A stretch of 10,993 nt of DNA from Candidatus Aegiribacteria sp. (GCA_030638185.1 DAOWFD010000056.1:1-10993), one strand, 5' to 3'. Shown: positions 1-7,419, numbered from the stretch's first letter. Notes: generated by a model from the sequence alone, not told the origin. A program made the numbers and translations.

Positions 1-1
1 C

Positions 2-150
2 AGAATCCCTCCTTCGCCCCCGGCCGAAAAGAAACCTGTCAAGAAAGCCAAGACAGCAACCGTTGACAGAATCCCTCCTTCGCCTCCGCCAGAAGAGAAA
101 CCTGTCAAGAAAGCCAGAATAGCAATTATTGATAGAATCCCTCCTTCGGC
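2..150 (+). repeat. 66-bp in-frame tandem repeat (22 residues), cut by the left edge
   Basis: The segment beginning AGAATCCCTCCTTCG recurs at 2, 68 and 134, exactly 66 bases apart. Copies 1 and 2 are nearly identical over their full length and copy 3 is partial. Each unit encodes a stretch starting RIPPSPP, followed by E/K residues and KPVKKA. The period is a multiple of three, so gain or loss of a unit keeps the frame. More copies may lie upstream. The composition suggests a flexible, basic, disordered linker. Confidence 0.9.
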
Positions 151-1300
151 CAGCATCGATGAAGTGGAATTCGAGGAATCCGACTTCATCGAACCAATTG
201 ATCAGGGGTACGAGTTGGCGGAAAGCGTCCTCGTTGAAAGAAAAAGGATAGGTGAATACTTCATTGCGGAAGGACTTCTTGAAGCCTCCGACGTTCTAAG
301 AGCCCTTGATATCCAGAAGGAAAGTGATCCCGACCGTAAGCTGGGCGACATCCTGGTAAGCATGAACCTGGTCTCCGCCAGGCAGCTTCATGAAGCCCTT
401 TCCCTCCAGGTTGAAGATATGAGGAGTAATCTTGATAGATCAAGGGGTGACGGACTGGGTTATGTTGAACTTGGTAACCTTCTCCTTGAAGTCGGTGATT
501 TCTACGGTGCAATTGATTCGTATCTAAGGGCGTGTACTATCTACCGAGCCAATCAACGCGAGTATATGGTATTCGAGCTGCTTGAGGGTGTGCTTGACAT
601 CTGTCCTGAATCCCTCAGCGCTGCAAAGGAGATTGTAAGAATAAGAAAGGCCATGGACGTAGACGGTCAGGCCAGGGCATTCTACAGGCTCGCTGTGGCA
701 TACCTGCTCAACGACAGTCCCCATGAAGCACTTGCAGCACTTGAGAAATCGGTTTCTGTGGATTCCAGTTTCGAGATGGCGAGAACACTCATGGATGGTA
801 TTCGTCCGGGTCTGGCCGACAGTGAGGATTACGCGGACATAGCTATGATTCTGGCTGATATCGACCGCAAATTCGACAGGAACTCTGCAAAGGCACTGGC
901 TGGTATTATCAGGGAGTTTCAGGAGGGTATAGAAACAGCAGTCCCCATCGATGATTTCAACACGCATTACGATCTTGGAATTGCGTACTTGGAGATGGGT
1001 CTGTACCGAGAATCTTTATCGGAGTTCGAACAGGTTCTCAAAAGCCCCGATTTCAGGATGAAAGCTAGAGAAATGCTTGGAAGATGCTGTCTTCGCCTTG
1101 AACGCTTCGATGAGGCTGAAGACCACTTCAGAAAAGGGCTTTCGACTACAGCCGGAGATTTAAAATCATCCGTCGGATTCCATCTGGCCATAGCGGATGT
1201 TTACAGGGCTACGGGCCGGAATTCTCAAGCGGATAAGGAACTTGCAGCTGCCGCTAAGCTTGATCCGGAGATGGTCAAGGTACAGCGCTCACTGGTGTAG
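2..1300 (+). CDS. TPR protein with MshEN-like tandem motifs and Pro/Lys-rich repeats (5'-truncated)
   Basis: The reading frame is open to the left window edge, so the true start lies upstream. The first possible internal start, a GTG at 164, sits mid-frame after repeat-encoded residues and is probably not the real start. Visible order: a 22-residue repeat rich in Pro, Lys and Ala (2 to about 150); an acidic linker; two tandem 24-residue motifs of the form RLGxxL-x3-G-x6-L-x3-L-x2-Q (about 245-316 and 338-409); then helical tetratricopeptide-like repeats (about 455-555, 670-770, 960-1060, 1070-1155, 1165-1270). The tandem motif resembles the N-terminal domain of GspE/PilB/MshE ATPases, which binds c-di-GMP in Vibrio MshE, but no ATPase domain follows here. 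TPRs normally mediate protein contacts. A scaffold or adaptor that may sense c-di-GMP is an inference. The gene ends with TAG three bases before the next start. Confidence 0.85.
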   Translation, partial: RIPPSPPAEKKPVKKAKTATVDRIPPSPPPEEKPVKKARIAIIDRIPPSASIDEVEFEESDFIEPIDQGYELAESVLVERKRIGEYFIAEGLLEASDVLRALDIQKESDPDRKLGDILVSMNLVSARQLHEALSLQVEDMRSNLDRSRGDGLGYVELGNLLLEVGDFYGAIDSYLRACTIYRANQREYMVFELLEGVLDICPESLSAAKEIVRIRKAMDVDGQARAFYRLAVAYLLNDSPHEALAALEKSVSVDSSFEMARTLMDGIRPGLADSEDYADIAMILADIDRKFDRNSAKALAGIIREFQEGIETAVPIDDFNTHYDLGIAYLEMGLYRESLSEFEQVLKSPDFRMKAREMLGRCCLRLERFDEAEDHFRKGLSTTAGDLKSSVGFHLAIADVYRATGRNSQADKELAAAAKLDPEMVKVQRSLV

Positions 1301-1303
1301 CAT

Positions 1304-2515
1304 TTGCTCGAGATACTCTCTATAACCCCTGGCTCTCCCGCTTCCGCTGCAGGATTCAGAAGAATCGACAGACTTGTTTCATGCAACGGAAGCCCTCTGA
1401 ATGACTGGATCGATTTTCTTTACAGCGCGAACGGCTTATTCATAAATCTGATATACACAAGGGGCCCACTGATCAGAAGGCTTACCATCCGTCGTAATCC
1501 CGGTGTTGACTGGGGCTTTACATTCAAGGGCCAGGAACCGGCCGTATGCAGGAAAAAATGCATATTCTGTTTCGTAGACCAGCTGCCCCGGGATGTCAGG
1601 CCATCCCTGCAGGTAAAGGATGACGATATCAGGTATTCCTTTGTCCAGGGAACTTATGTAACCCTTGACAGGGATGATACTGAATATGCCATACGCAAAC
1701 ATCTGACACCCCTGCATATTTCCGTCCATGCAACAGATCCTTCAGTGAGAGGAAAAATACTGGGAACTTGCAGGGAGGAACCTGTACTACACATGCTCGA
1801 AAAACTCTCCAGAGCCGGTATAAAAATGGAAACTCAGATAGTAGTGGTACCCGGATTGAACGACGGGAAACAGCTTGACAGAACCCTGGAGGATCTTTTT
1901 TCAATACCCGGCGTCATATCGGCTGGAGTAGTACCTGTCGGCCTGACGAAATACAGGAATGGACTGCCTGAGATCAGGCGCCCCTTTGAAGCTGAAGCCC
2001 TCCGGGTTGTAAATCAATGCAGTATGTGGAGGAGGAAGGCCATGAAAAACCGAGGAAACGCCTGGGTGTACCCATCTGACGAGTTCTTCATAATTGCAGG
2101 CCTGGATATTCCACCCGTATCTTATTATGAGAGCTGTACACTCAAAGAAAATGGGATCGGGCTCCTTGCGGACCTGCTGGCAATATCGGGAAAGAAATTC
2201 AAAGGAAGGGGAGCAGTGTGTACAGGAACGCTGGCCGCCCCCTTTCTGAGACGGTTGCTGAATGGCAGCGATTACCTTGTAACCGTTATCGAGAATACTT
2301 TTCTCGGTCCCGAAATCGGTGTGGCAGGTCTTCTCTCAGGGGCAGATATTGTAAGATCTGTTAAGGACCTTCCGGATTTATATAATAGTGTGATACTGCC
2401 GGGTGTAATGTTCAATCATGATATGCTGACGCTGGATGATCATACGCCTGAAGAAATTAGTCAATCAACCGGTAGAGAAGTCCTTGTAGCAAGGAATCTG
2501 GAGGAACTGGTCTGA
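1304..2515 (+). CDS. PDZ / radical-SAM-like DUF512 family protein
   Basis: 403 residues, near the family's usual length. Residues 3-35 look like a partial PDZ domain (ITPGSPASAAGF, then IDRLVSCNG). A CX3CX2C iron-sulfur motif follows (C82, C86, C89 within CRKKCIFCFVDQLP), as in radical SAM enzymes. Further family landmarks are KDDDIRYSF, HISVHATDP, QIVVVPGLNDG, PVGLTKYR, SDEFFIIAGLDIP and ENGIG; the last ones belong to the DUF512 region. The biochemical role of this family is not established, so only an Fe-S oxidoreductase or SAM-dependent enzyme can be suggested. The start is TTG at 1304: an in-frame TAG lies at 1298-1300, and the first internal Met is residue 164, beyond the cysteine cluster. 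The Shine-Dalgarno is weak (GGTG at 1294-1297). It lies 3 bases after gene 1 and 1 base before the next gene. Confidence 0.93.
   Translation: MLEILSITPGSPASAAGFRRIDRLVSCNGSPLNDWIDFLYSANGLFINLIYTRGPLIRRLTIRRNPGVDWGFTFKGQEPAVCRKKCIFCFVDQLPRDVRPSLQVKDDDIRYSFVQGTYVTLDRDDTEYAIRKHLTPLHISVHATDPSVRGKILGTCREEPVLHMLEKLSRAGIKMETQIVVVPGLNDGKQLDRTLEDLFSIPGVISAGVVPVGLTKYRNGLPEIRRPFEAEALRVVNQCSMWRRKAMKNRGNAWVYPSDEFFIIAGLDIPPVSYYESCTLKENGIGLLADLLAISGKKFKGRGAVCTGTLAAPFLRRLLNGSDYLVTVIENTFLGPEIGVAGLLSGADIVRSVKDLPDLYNSVILPGVMFNHDMLTLDDHTPEEISQSTGREVLVARNLEELV
2500..2504 (+). promoter_or_regulatory. Ribosome binding site for the pseudokinase gene
   Basis: GGAGG lies 12 bases before the ATG at 2517, inside the end of the DUF512 gene. 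The spacing is slightly long but the match is good, and it supports the 2517 start. Confidence 0.55.
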
Positions 2516-2516
2516 C

Positions 2517-3320
2517 ATGATAACCCTGCCTGTCTACGTTGTTTTTCTGGTCTTTCTGGGAATACTCATGATAATGGAGATGTACAGAAGAAATAAAATA
2601 ACGTATGAGAAAAGGATCAGGGAACTGAAGAATAAACTCATCTTGTTCAAGGAAGAGCTTGATGAACTTGAGAAGCTGAAATCTGAAATGCTCTCACGTA
2701 TCGGAATATCCCTGAGAAAGCCCCTGGAATCGGTACGGAAAACAGCTATAGAACTCTCCAGACCACCGGACAGGTCACCGGTTGTGAAGGAACAGCTTGC
2801 AAGACTGACTGATGAAATCGAAGAGATCGAGAATTTTCTGAACGTGATGAAGGAACTTGCAGCCCTTGAGAACATGGACCTAACCGATGAATCGCAGTTC
2901 CCGGGCGGAACGGAATCATCCGTTGTATCCCTTGATGAACTGCTGTTTGAAACCCTTAACGAATGGAATGAACTATTCTTATCCCGGGGAGTATCTCTGG
3001 CAGTGTCAGTGGATGAAAACGTCCTCATTTCGGGGAGCAGGTATTATCTCAAACATGCTCTTGACAATATTCTGTCTGAGATATCACGTATCATGATTCC
3101 GGGCTCACTGATTCACATAATGCTTTCCGGAGGGAACGATTCCGTAAGGCTGACAATCGTTCACAAGGGTGAAACAAAGAGCAGCGCAAAACAGTCAGCC
3201 TTCAGCGTGGAACTGGCCCGTCAGATAATAAGTGCGCACAGGGGGTGGCTTACAGGCGAGACGGCCACAGGCCAGTATGCCATCGAACTTCCCGTGTTCC
3301 AAAGTCGTAAAGAACAGTAA
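2517..3320 (+). CDS. Membrane-anchored histidine-kinase-like protein, probably catalytically dead
   Basis: 267 residues: one N-terminal transmembrane helix (about 4-20), a charged coiled coil (about 26-60), a HisKA-like helical hairpin (about 55-120) and a HATPase-like C-terminal region (about 138-262). The overall layout is that of a short sensor kinase with no input domain. The catalytic positions are altered. The H-box that is normally SHELRxPL reads GISLRKPL, so the phospho-acceptor His is Ile64. The N-box reads DNILSEIS, with Glu188 where the Mg-binding Asn is expected. The G1 region (VHKGETKSS) and the GLGLxI G2 motif (here FSVELA) lack their glycines. The ending RQIISAHRGWLTGET then GQYAIELPV still looks like a HATPase. 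It may act as a scaffold or regulator; no response regulator is adjacent. The ATG at 2517 follows the previous TGA by one base. Confidence 0.8.
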   Translation: MITLPVYVVFLVFLGILMIMEMYRRNKITYEKRIRELKNKLILFKEELDELEKLKSEMLSRIGISLRKPLESVRKTAIELSRPPDRSPVVKEQLARLTDEIEEIENFLNVMKELAALENMDLTDESQFPGGTESSVVSLDELLFETLNEWNELFLSRGVSLAVSVDENVLISGSRYYLKHALDNILSEISRIMIPGSLIHIMLSGGNDSVRLTIVHKGETKSSAKQSAFSVELARQIISAHRGWLTGETATGQYAIELPVFQSRKEQ

Positions 3321-4679
3321 ATGAAAAGCAGCATTTTTAGAAAATATGACATAAGGGGCATATTCCCTGATGACCTCGATAAAAGCACGACTATCAGGCT
3401 GGGGAGGACCCTCGGTACAATTGCACAAAATCGTATCGCTATAGGGAGGGACTGTCGAAGGTCCGGATCCATGTTGATGGAATGGCTTGCCGATGGCATT
3501 CGTTCCGCAGGATGCGATGTCATCGATCTTGGTGTACAGACCACACCGATGACGTATTTTGCCGCGTACACCCTCAATCCCGATGTTACGGTGATGATTA
3601 CAGGCAGTCACAACCCCCCGGAATACAACGGCTTCAAAATAATGTTCGGACTTGATACCATATATGGTGATTCAATTCAGGATATTAGAAGGAGAATGGA
3701 AAGTGTTCCTGATTCCGTCGATATATCTCCCGATTCCACTCTTCAGAAGGTTATAGTAAGGAAACCATATCTTGAAAGGCTTCTGGGGGAATTTTCGCTT
3801 GACAGGTCACTCAGGGTTGCAGTTGATGCCGGTAATGGAACCGGCGGCGATACAGCCGTTGAGATTCTGAGAAATCTGGGTTGCCGTGTAATTCCCCTCT
3901 ACTGTGATATGAACGGTGATTTTCCCAATCATCACCCTGATCCAACCGTAGAGGAAAACCTCTCGGACCTCAGAGAGACAGTTATAAGGGAAAGAGCCGA
4001 CATAGGTCTTGCCTTCGACGGAGACGCCGACCGACTGGGCGTAATAGACGACAGGGGAGGCATCATCCGGGGAGATATGATACTGATAATCCTTGCAAGA
4101 GCCCTGCTGAAGCACAATCCCGGAGCAACGGTTATTTCAGAGGTTAAGGCCTCAAGGCTTTTCTTCTCCGAAATTGAAAAAGCCGGAGGAAGAGCGGTAA
4201 TGTCCCCAACGGGGCATTCGATTATCAAAAAGGCAATGGTTGAGGAAGATGCGCTCCTCGCAGGAGAAATGAGCGGTCATATCTTTTTCAGAGATCGTTA
4301 CTATGGCTACGATGATGCCCTTTATGCGGCTTTAAGACTTATCGAGATAATCGCGTCTGGTAGTATCCCGCTGCACAGGTACCTGCAGGATCTTCCGGAA
4401 GTATTCTCCACACCTGAGATAAGGGAAGACTGCTATGATGATGGCAAATTCGCTCTTGTCAGGAAGGTAACTGAACTCTTTCAAAAGGAGAACTTCGCTG
4501 TAAACACAACCGACGGCGCCCGGATCGCGTTCCCCGATGGCTGGGGTCTTGTAAGGGCATCCAATACTCAGCCCATTCTGGTTATGAGATTTGAAGCCGA
4601 AACTCAAAATGGGCTTGATGATTATGAAAGAATAACACGGGATTTCATAAGAAAAGCCAGGAGGGAAATAGATGTCTAG
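3321..4679 (+). CDS. Phosphomannomutase/phosphoglucomutase (AlgC-type alpha-D-phosphohexomutase)
   Basis: 452 residues, full length for the family. Cytosolic enzyme that interconverts hexose 6- and 1-phosphates (mannose and/or glucose) through a phosphoserine, feeding nucleotide-sugar synthesis for surface polysaccharide or LPS. All four active-site loops are present: TGSHNPPEYNGFK with catalytic Ser96; the metal loop DGDADR (Asp233, Asp235, Asp237); the sugar-specificity loop GEMSGH (Glu316, Ser318); and the phosphate loop RASNTQP (from Arg412). The N-terminus FRKYDIRG is typical. TGSHNPP and GEMSGH favour a PMM/PGM over GlmM; which sugar is preferred cannot be read. The ATG directly follows the TAA of the pseudokinase gene with no spacer and without a clear Shine-Dalgarno, suggesting coupling. 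It overlaps moxR by 8 bases. Confidence 0.95.
   Translation: MKSSIFRKYDIRGIFPDDLDKSTTIRLGRTLGTIAQNRIAIGRDCRRSGSMLMEWLADGIRSAGCDVIDLGVQTTPMTYFAAYTLNPDVTVMITGSHNPPEYNGFKIMFGLDTIYGDSIQDIRRRMESVPDSVDISPDSTLQKVIVRKPYLERLLGEFSLDRSLRVAVDAGNGTGGDTAVEILRNLGCRVIPLYCDMNGDFPNHHPDPTVEENLSDLRETVIRERADIGLAFDGDADRLGVIDDRGGIIRGDMILIILARALLKHNPGATVISEVKASRLFFSEIEKAGGRAVMSPTGHSIIKKAMVEEDALLAGEMSGHIFFRDRYYGYDDALYAALRLIEIIASGSIPLHRYLQDLPEVFSTPEIREDCYDDGKFALVRKVTELFQKENFAVNTTDGARIAFPDGWGLVRASNTQPILVMRFEAETQNGLDDYERITRDFIRKARREIDV
4659..4665 (+). promoter_or_regulatory. Strong ribosome binding site for moxR
   Basis: AGGAGGG lies 6 bases before the ATG at 4672, inside the end of the mutase gene. It is among the best Shine-Dalgarno matches in the window and fixes the moxR start despite the 8-base overlap. 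Confidence 0.8.
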
Positions 4680-5664
4680 AGAACTGATTGAAGAACTTGA
4701 AAAGCGGATTTCGTCACAAAAGCCTCTTCTGGATGACCTCAAGTCAAGGTTTTCCAGTGTTATTGTCGGGCAGGAAGAACTCCGTATCGGCCTGATAACT
4801 GCGATGCTCTGTGACGGACATGTTCTAATCGAGGGTGTTCCGGGACTTGCGAAGACCCTCGCTGCAAGAACCCTGTCAAAATGCGTCAGGGCCACGTTTT
4901 CAAGGCTGCAGTTCACCCCGGACCTGCTTCCTACGGATATTACGGGAACGATGATATTCAAACCGGAAACCAATATCTTCGAAGCCAGAAAAGGACCGGT
5001 TTTCGCCCAGTTCATCCTTGCCGATGAGATCAACAGAGCCCCTGCAAAGGTGCAGAGCGCGCTTCTTGAAGCAATGCAGGAGCGTCAGGTTACCTTTGGA
5101 GGTGAAACCCATCATCTTCCTTCTCTGTTCTTTGTAATGGCAACACAGAATCCCATAGAACAGGAAGGTACTTACCCTCTTCCTGAAGCCCAGGTGGACA
5201 GGTTTCTCATGAAACTGAAGGTTGATTATCCAACATCCGATGAGGAGATTGAGATACTCAAGAGAATTGGCGGAAAACCGGTCCCCACGATAGAACCGGT
5301 CATGACCACAGATGATGTTATTGAACTTCAGCAGCTTGCTTCGGAGGTAGTGGTGGAAGACGTGGTCATGGACTATATGGTAAGGCTTACAGCCGCTACC
5401 CGTCACCCCAGGCAGGCAGGGCTGAAGGATCTGGAGGATCTTATCTCAGTGGGAGCCAGTCCCAGGGGTTCTCTCGGCCTGCTTGCGGCTTCGAGAGCAA
5501 GGGCTCTTCTGTACGGTCAGTCATTCGTGGATCCCGCGCTTGTTAAGGAAGTAGCACATGACGTTCTCCGTCACCGTTTAATCCTATCCTTTGAGGCGGA
5601 AGCTGAAGAAATCGGCGTTGAGGAAATATTAGACAGGATCCTTAACCGGATACCGGTAAAATAG
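4672..5664 (+). CDS. moxR: MoxR-family AAA+ ATPase
   Basis: 330 residues, typical for MoxR. Walker A is GVPGLAKT (55-62), Walker B is ILADEINR (Asp118, Glu119), sensor 1 lies in ATQNPIEQEGTYPLPEAQ (about 157-174) and is followed by VDRF with Arg177 as the likely arginine finger. The C-terminal lid carries GASPRG (261-266) with the sensor-2 Arg265. Family knowledge: MoxR ATPases act in the cytosol as chaperone-like hexamers that load or mature VWA-domain partner proteins, and they are encoded next to them, as here. The expected substrates are the DUF58, BatA and BatB proteins downstream. The gene overlaps the mutase gene by 8 bases at its start and is followed by a 13-base gap, the widest in the window. 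No odd residues were seen. Confidence 0.97.
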   Translation: MSRELIEELEKRISSQKPLLDDLKSRFSSVIVGQEELRIGLITAMLCDGHVLIEGVPGLAKTLAARTLSKCVRATFSRLQFTPDLLPTDITGTMIFKPETNIFEARKGPVFAQFILADEINRAPAKVQSALLEAMQERQVTFGGETHHLPSLFFVMATQNPIEQEGTYPLPEAQVDRFLMKLKVDYPTSDEEIEILKRIGGKPVPTIEPVMTTDDVIELQQLASEVVVEDVVMDYMVRLTAATRHPRQAGLKDLEDLISVGASPRGSLGLLAASRARALLYGQSFVDPALVKEVAHDVLRHRLILSFEAEAEEIGVEEILDRILNRIPVK

Positions 5665-5677
5665 CGAACCGCTTGTT

Positions 5678-6562
5678 ATGGAAAACGTACACTCACTATT
5701 CATTCGTGTCAGAAGAATAGAGTTCCGTACAAGAAAGCTTGTGGCGCAGCTGGTTGGTGGTGATTACAGTTCCATCTTCCGCGGGTATGGAATGGAGTTC
5801 TCAGATCTTCGTCCATACGTGGAGGGAGATGACCCAAAACTGATCGACTGGAACGTATATGCCAGAACCCGAACTCCATTCGTAAAGGTATTCACCGAGG
5901 AAAGAGAGCTCATGATGCTTCTGGTCGTGGACCTTTCCGGAAGCCTCCGTTTCGGCTCGCTGAACCTGACAAAGGCTGAGAGAGTGGCCGAAGTTGCTGC
6001 AGTACTGGCTCTTTCCGCTTCAGAGAGCAATGACAGGGTCGGAATGCTTACATTCTCCGATAGGGTTCATAACTATATCCCGCCGGAAAAAGGAAGAAAG
6101 CATGCCCTGGGACTTGTTCGCAAGATACTCCAGGTACCTGACATACAGGCTCATGCAGACCTTGACAACGCATTGAAATATATGGGCAGAGTAATGAAAA
6201 GAAGAGCCCTGATTTTCATAATAAGCGATTTTGCCTTTCCCTCAGGCAGCAGGCTCCTGAAAGCTGCCGTTCAGAAACACGACGTTGTGGGCATACACGT
6301 ATTTGATCCCAGAGAACTCCATCTGCCCACGATGGGAAGGGTAAGGTTCAGAAATCCGGAGACAGGCAGGGAGAAGGTTGTAAATACGAGTTCCCCGAAG
6401 TGGAGAAAGAAGTTTGCGGACAATGTCCGCATGGTTCAGCAGACCAGGGAAGAGCTGTGCCGGGAGAACAGACTGGATCTTATGAGCATTTCCACATCGG
6501 ACAACCTTGTTCTTCCTCTACGAAGGTTCTTCGAATTGAGGAAAAAGCGGAGACGTCGATGA
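5678..6562 (+). CDS. DUF58 protein with VWA-like domain
   Basis: 294 residues, no transmembrane segment, probably cytoplasmic. The DUF58 signature runs from about 36 to 78: GYGMEFSDLRPYVEGDD, then LIDWNVYARTRTPFVK and FTEERE. A VWA-like fold follows, with a MIDAS-type DLSGS (Asp85, Ser87, Ser89) and a later acidic position in ISDF (Asp184). DUF58 proteins almost always accompany MoxR ATPases and are presumed partners or clients; their exact reaction is unknown. The tail is strikingly basic (RKKRRRR, 288-294). The ATG at 5678 is 13 bases after the moxR stop with no clear Shine-Dalgarno, so start confidence is moderate, although the N-terminus fits the family. The last codons contain the ribosome binding site and ATG of the next gene (ATGA overlap). 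Confidence 0.95.
   Translation: MENVHSLFIRVRRIEFRTRKLVAQLVGGDYSSIFRGYGMEFSDLRPYVEGDDPKLIDWNVYARTRTPFVKVFTEERELMMLLVVDLSGSLRFGSLNLTKAERVAEVAAVLALSASESNDRVGMLTFSDRVHNYIPPEKGRKHALGLVRKILQVPDIQAHADLDNALKYMGRVMKRRALIFIISDFAFPSGSRLLKAAVQKHDVVGIHVFDPRELHLPTMGRVRFRNPETGREKVVNTSSPKWRKKFADNVRMVQQTREELCRENRLDLMSISTSDNLVLPLRRFFELRKKRRRR
6549..6552 (+). promoter_or_regulatory. Ribosome binding site deciding the start at 6559
   Basis: GGAG lies 6 bases before ATG 6559, within the DUF58 coding end. It favours 6559 over the upstream in-frame ATG at 6400, which would make a 160-base overlap and put 53 hydrophilic residues in front of a clear signal sequence. Confidence 0.6.
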
Positions 6563-7419
6563 TTTCATTAGTGCTGACCATATTGCTTCTGACTTCTGAA
6601 ATTGAAGCGGTTCAATGCTCTCTTGGCGTACCGGTCACGATTGATTATTCCATTCCTGAAGGTTTTATACCCCGGTCAGTTGAAGTAACCTATAATTTCA
6701 TTCTGCTGGAGCAGCAGGGTGACAGTATCACGATAGTGCCAATGGCACTGGACACGCTTGTTCTTCCGCCTTTATACGCGGTGGCAGATACGGTGGAAGT
6801 GGAAACAGAATTTCCTCCCCCTGTTGTCACAGTTGCCAGAACAATGCCCGATACAACATGGAACGTTCCGGTCTTCCCGGCGCCTCTGATTCACAATATT
6901 CCTCCCGGATTACCTCAGGATTATCTTGAGCGGCACAGTTTCTGGGAGAGGTGGGGAAGAGCTCCATCGAGCAGATGGCTTCTTCCGGTCATTCTGTCGC
7001 TTGCTGCTGTCCTTGCCGCGCTTCTGATCTGGCATATTCACAGAAGGCGCAATATGCTCCCGCCCGCCGATACTTCTTCCGTTCTGAAGGAATCGCTTTC
7101 CCCGCTTGATGAAGTCCAGGCTCTTCTCGATTCGAAGGCTTTCGCCGAGGGCAGATGGCCCGAGTATTACAGGGATGTTGACCGGCTTCTCAGGGATACC
7201 GTTGCCGTCAGGTTCGGTATTTCAAGCAGAGCGTATACATGGCACCAGATAAGAAGCCAGCTTGCAGGAGAAACGAAGGGCAGGAAGTTCACCGATGATG
7301 CAGCAGAGCTTACCAGGGAGATAATACTTCAGAGGTACGCAGCATGGGGCGGATCACGTGAAAGGGCAAAAAGATATACGTCAATGCTCCTCACCCTCAG
7401 AGAGGAGTGGCACAAATAA
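6559..7419 (+). CDS. Bat-cluster single-pass membrane protein with DUF4381-like C-terminal domain
   Basis: 286 residues from ATG 6559, which overlaps the DUF58 stop as ATGA. Layout: signal peptide or N-terminal anchor (about 1-17, ISLVLTILLLTSEIEA); a beta-rich, proline-rich extracytoplasmic region (about 20-135); a transmembrane helix (about 140-159, ending HIHRRR, so the C-terminus is cytoplasmic); and a helical domain (about 183-284) with YYRDVDRLLRDTVAVRFGIS. That last pattern is typical of the poorly named protein found between DUF58 and batA in many Bat clusters, and resembles DUF4381. The function is unknown. Position and topology suggest it links the cytoplasmic MoxR/DUF58 pair to the membrane Bat proteins, which is inference. 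An ATG at 6400 would give a longer product but is unlikely. The stop at 7417-7419 overlaps the batA ATG by one base (TAATG). Confidence 0.85.
   Translation: MISLVLTILLLTSEIEAVQCSLGVPVTIDYSIPEGFIPRSVEVTYNFILLEQQGDSITIVPMALDTLVLPPLYAVADTVEVETEFPPPVVTVARTMPDTTWNVPVFPAPLIHNIPPGLPQDYLERHSFWERWGRAPSSRWLLPVILSLAAVLAALLIWHIHRRRNMLPPADTSSVLKESLSPLDEVQALLDSKAFAEGRWPEYYRDVDRLLRDTVAVRFGISSRAYTWHQIRSQLAGETKGRKFTDDAAELTREIILQRYAAWGGSRERAKRYTSMLLTLREEWHK
7403..7407 (+). promoter_or_regulatory. Ribosome binding site for batA
   Basis: AGGAG lies 11 bases before ATG 7419. An alternative in-frame GTG at 7407 falls on the last base of this site and has no Shine-Dalgarno of its own at a good distance, so ATG 7419 is preferred. 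Confidence 0.55.

Noticed and set aside
164..166. GTG at 164 as start of the TPR gene
   Set aside because: The frame is open to the left edge and upstream codons encode a clear in-frame repeat, so the gene starts outside the window.
3061..3088. TTGACA with an AT-rich segment downstream, a possible internal promoter before the mutase gene
   Set aside because: The -10 match is poor at any normal spacing and the site is in the middle of the pseudokinase coding region, over 230 bases from the next start.
4332..5033. 233-codon open frame on the minus strand across the mutase/moxR junction
   Set aside because: It is antisense to two well-conserved genes and shows Ser/Ile-rich shadow composition with no recognisable motif.
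6400..6558. ATG 6400 as start of the membrane protein after DUF58
   Set aside because: It would overlap DUF58 by about 160 bases, and ATG 6559 has a GGAG site, an ATGA overlap and begins directly with a signal-like sequence.
7407..7418. GTG 7407 as start of batA
   Set aside because: It overlaps the AGGAG site that serves ATG 7419, and adds only four residues upstream of a typical BatA N-terminus.
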